A stretch of 10,005 nucleotides of DNA from Hyphochytrium catenoides. Taxonomy: Eukaryota; Sar; Hyphochytriomycetes; Hyphochytriales; Hyphochytriaceae. The position numbers and the translations under genes are program-made. Under the pieces are notes generated by a model. That model worked only from the letters and a program-made list of their open reading frames with translations, was not told the origin of the DNA and searched no databases. Shown here piece by piece: positions 8,450 through 10,005 of the stretch. Each line of letters opens with the position of its first letter. The first letter of the stretch is position 1. The stretch lies in the NCBI GenBank assembly GCA_900088475.1, contig FLMG01004657.1, forward strand, positions 1 to 10,005, read 5' to 3'.

Positions 8450-8485
8450 CCTGTAGTGTACTCGGTGCTGAGTACAAGTTACAGG
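8450..8485. repeat. Two-part hairpin of 13 base pairs
   Basis: The outer arms CCTGTA (8450-8455) and TACAGG (8480-8485) and the inner arms TGTACTC (8457-8463) and GAGTACA (8470-8476) are perfectly complementary. They are separated by a 1x3 internal loop and closed by a 6-nt loop (GGTGCT). In RNA it would be a compact stem. No coding frame overlaps it convincingly. It could be part of a small RNA, a leader or a transposon end. Confidence 0.5.
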
Positions 8486-8770
8486 TTTAGCTAGGAGGCA
8501 TGGAGCTACTACTGCCTGGTAATAAGTTGTTGTGCAACCGCGGGAAAGGAAGAGATAAAGAGGAGCTTCAACCTTCTTCAGGTTACCCCTCTTCTGCTAA
8601 CAAGTTGATAGTAATAAGGGCTACAAGTCATTAGAACTATAACAATGAAGCGAAGGACGGCATCAAAATAGATAGAGAAGTAGAATGGTTGCACTGTTCA
8701 AAAAGTAGGCCAAGCCCTTACTATTCATCTACACGAAATCTCCTTGTCGTACCGTGCTGTAACGGACAGA

Positions 8771-8782
8771 GACTTGCAAGTC
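8771..8782. repeat. Perfect 12-bp palindrome
   Basis: GACTTGCAAGTC reads the same on both strands. It is a possible binding site for a dimeric protein, but a 12-bp palindrome by chance in 10 kb is not very rare. Confidence 0.35.
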
Positions 8783-9342
8783 AGACCGTGTCATTGGGGA
8801 GGTTTTGCTCTTGGAATGCAGTAACCGTAATTCCTTAGCCTTCCAAAGTACTGTCTTGCCTGTCGTCAGTGAGCTTTATCTACTACCCGCTACTAACTAC
8901 TGCTACGCATGAGTAGGACAGCAGCACAGTTCAGCAAGGAGATACTTTCGATCTGTCATCCGTCCTCCTCACGAGCATCCGTGACCTATTCTGAGAGCTA
9001 TTCTCGTAGCTCAAAAAACAAGTAGTATCTACAGCGAACAGCGACAGAACGAAGAGTAGAGCTTTGAGGTGCCTGCGACCCGATCATGCTTATAATAGAA
9101 GTCCTGTTTGTTCCATTGATTGAGAAAAGCATACTTCGTTTTTAAGCATATGTCACTTTACTTACTTCGCCCTACTAGTATGTCCTATCGAAGGTGGCAA
9201 CGACCAGAATTGACAAGACGCGGAACAACGAAAGTGAAGTATGGTCTCCCTTCTGCGGACACCTGGTCGATAGGTAGCGGTACTATCCATTCGCGGCCTG
9301 GCTTCCAAACCACTGCTGTTGTTTGACGATTTGCTACGATTG

Positions 9343-9395
9343 ATAATATCGCCTTACCAGAGCTTGATACTCTGGTCGGTCGGTAGTGATATTAT
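9343..9395. repeat. Nested inverted repeat
   Basis: The outer arms ATAATATC (9343-9350) and GATATTAT (9388-9395) enclose inner arms ACCAGAG (9356-9362) and CTCTGGT (9370-9376) around a 7-nt loop. Both stems are perfect and coaxial, separated by an asymmetric interior loop (5 and 11 nt). It could be a structured RNA, a cruciform or a relic of a small inverted-repeat element. Confidence 0.5.
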
Positions 9396-9856
9396 GAGAA
9401 AGTGGGAGCGTTGTTGCAGCTGCTCGCAGCACGCGCTACGGACTTAGAAATTGCCTGGTCGAGCGCAAGGTGGTGGCAGGATAGGCATTCTGGCAAAAAG
9501 GCATTAGGCAACGAGGTACAATCCTCTTGGGTTGAATGATGGACGTTTCTATGACTTCGACTAAAGCAACGCTGCCACAGCAAACTTGCAAAGAACAGGG
9601 CCACAGCCATGGAGGTCTAATAAGGTGGCGCCTAGCGCTAGTTAATATGGAACACATTGGCGATGTGGGCAAAGGAGAGGTTGAGGTGCTCCCGGTGGCC
9701 TCTCTGGTGGTTCCTATTCTTGTTGACACAACCTTTAGAAGGCAACAACATCAGCAGAGTCCAGAAGCTGCCCGGGAGCAACTGTCGTGATTCGGCTTTC
9801 CCATTAACAAATATCCTCCCTCTGTTTTAGGCTTTCTTTTTTTTCGTCTCTATACC

Positions 9857-10005
9857 ATGCTTAAGGTGAGGGTTGGCCTATTAACAAATAGGTTGATATC
9901 ACAAAGTACTACTACTCCGACGAAGAGAACAGAAGAAGGAGAAGAGGCAAGGCTACAAGGTCTTGGTCTCTTCAAGTCTTTTCTCTCTACCAGCAACATT
10001 ACCAG
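9857..10005 (+). CDS. Possible 5' end of a gene running off the right edge
   Basis: An ATG at 9857 opens a frame that stays open for 49 codons to the window end. It begins MLKVRVGLLTNRL and continues with a Thr-rich, charged stretch (STTTPTKRTEEGEE). A splice-acceptor-like site, CCTCCCTCTGTTTTAG, ends at 9830, 26 bases upstream. It could be a cis or trans acceptor for a leader. A donor-like AAG|GTGAGG follows the third codon, so the true first exon could instead be three codons long. The basic, hydroxyl-rich start would suit an organelle-targeting peptide, but the evidence is thin. No family is recognisable. Confidence 0.25.
   Translation, partial: MLKVRVGLLTNRLISQSTTTPTKRTEEGEEARLQGLGLFKSFLSTSNIT
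9881..9892. repeat. Repeated ATTAACAAATA motif with small stem
   Basis: ATTAACAAATA occurs at about 9803-9813 and again at about 9880-9890. In the second copy the flanks CCTATT and AATAGG form a six-pair stem with an AACA loop. The two copies bracket the acceptor-like site and T-run near 9821-9844. Significance is uncertain. Confidence 0.3.

Larger units (their letters stand above)
7214..9856. other. Long gene-free region right of the receptor
   Basis: The first 200-300 bases should hold the leader and promoter of the minus-strand receptor gene. Beyond that I find only short open frames (under 100 codons) on either strand with no recognisable motif. Stops are frequent in all six frames, especially 8124-9119. 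The region contains the hairpin-forming sequences listed separately. No tRNA or rRNA signature is visible. Confidence 0.5.

Noticed and set aside
8891-8897. TACTAAC as an intron branch point
   Set aside because: It matches the yeast consensus but lies in a CTAC-rich stretch with no plausible exons around it.
9392-9790. Overlapping open frames on both strands (minus 9392-9729, plus 9536-9790)
   Set aside because: They overlap one another, have no motif, no signal or membrane segment pattern and no convincing start context.

Overview
The window is eukaryotic nuclear DNA, probably from a protist. Two protein genes become readable only after short GT-AG introns are removed. The codon use is balanced, base composition is near 50% GC by eye, and no bacterial-style operons or ribosome binding sites appear. 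A Perkinsus-like alveolate fits the compact introns, the base composition and the GABA-B-like receptor with a bacterial-type binding module. That assignment is an inference; a chytrid, oomycete or other protist cannot be excluded.

Layout. Positions 80-560 hold the decayed integrase core of an LTR retrotransposon, with stops and frameshifts. Positions 561-1342 hold shattered open frames with no assignable function, and 1343-1998 is intergenic. Positions 1999-3054 (+) hold a three-exon gene for a predicted 242-residue basic protein. It has a conserved-looking globular core, an SV40-type nuclear localisation motif and a PCNA-box-like peptide. A 276-bp convergent spacer follows, with an 11-bp inverted repeat that reaches into the stop codon of the next gene. 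Positions 7213-3331 (-) hold a two-exon gene for a predicted 1266-residue receptor. The two long open frames of this gene are one protein joined by an 82-nt phase-0 intron. From about 7214 to 9856 I find no gene, only hairpin-forming sequences. A frame opening at 9857 (+) and running off the right edge may be the 5' end of another gene.

The highlight is the receptor. It has a signal peptide, two successive PstS-like (type II periplasmic binding protein) domains, a cysteine-rich linker before the membrane, and a class C, GABA-B-like seven-helix domain with a cytoplasmic tail. Family C receptors normally carry a type I binding-protein (Venus flytrap) ectodomain, so this architecture is unusual. 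In both copies the residues that usually grip phosphate look changed, so the ligand is unknown.

Nothing links the two main genes functionally. They are convergent neighbours, one probably nuclear and one a surface sensor.
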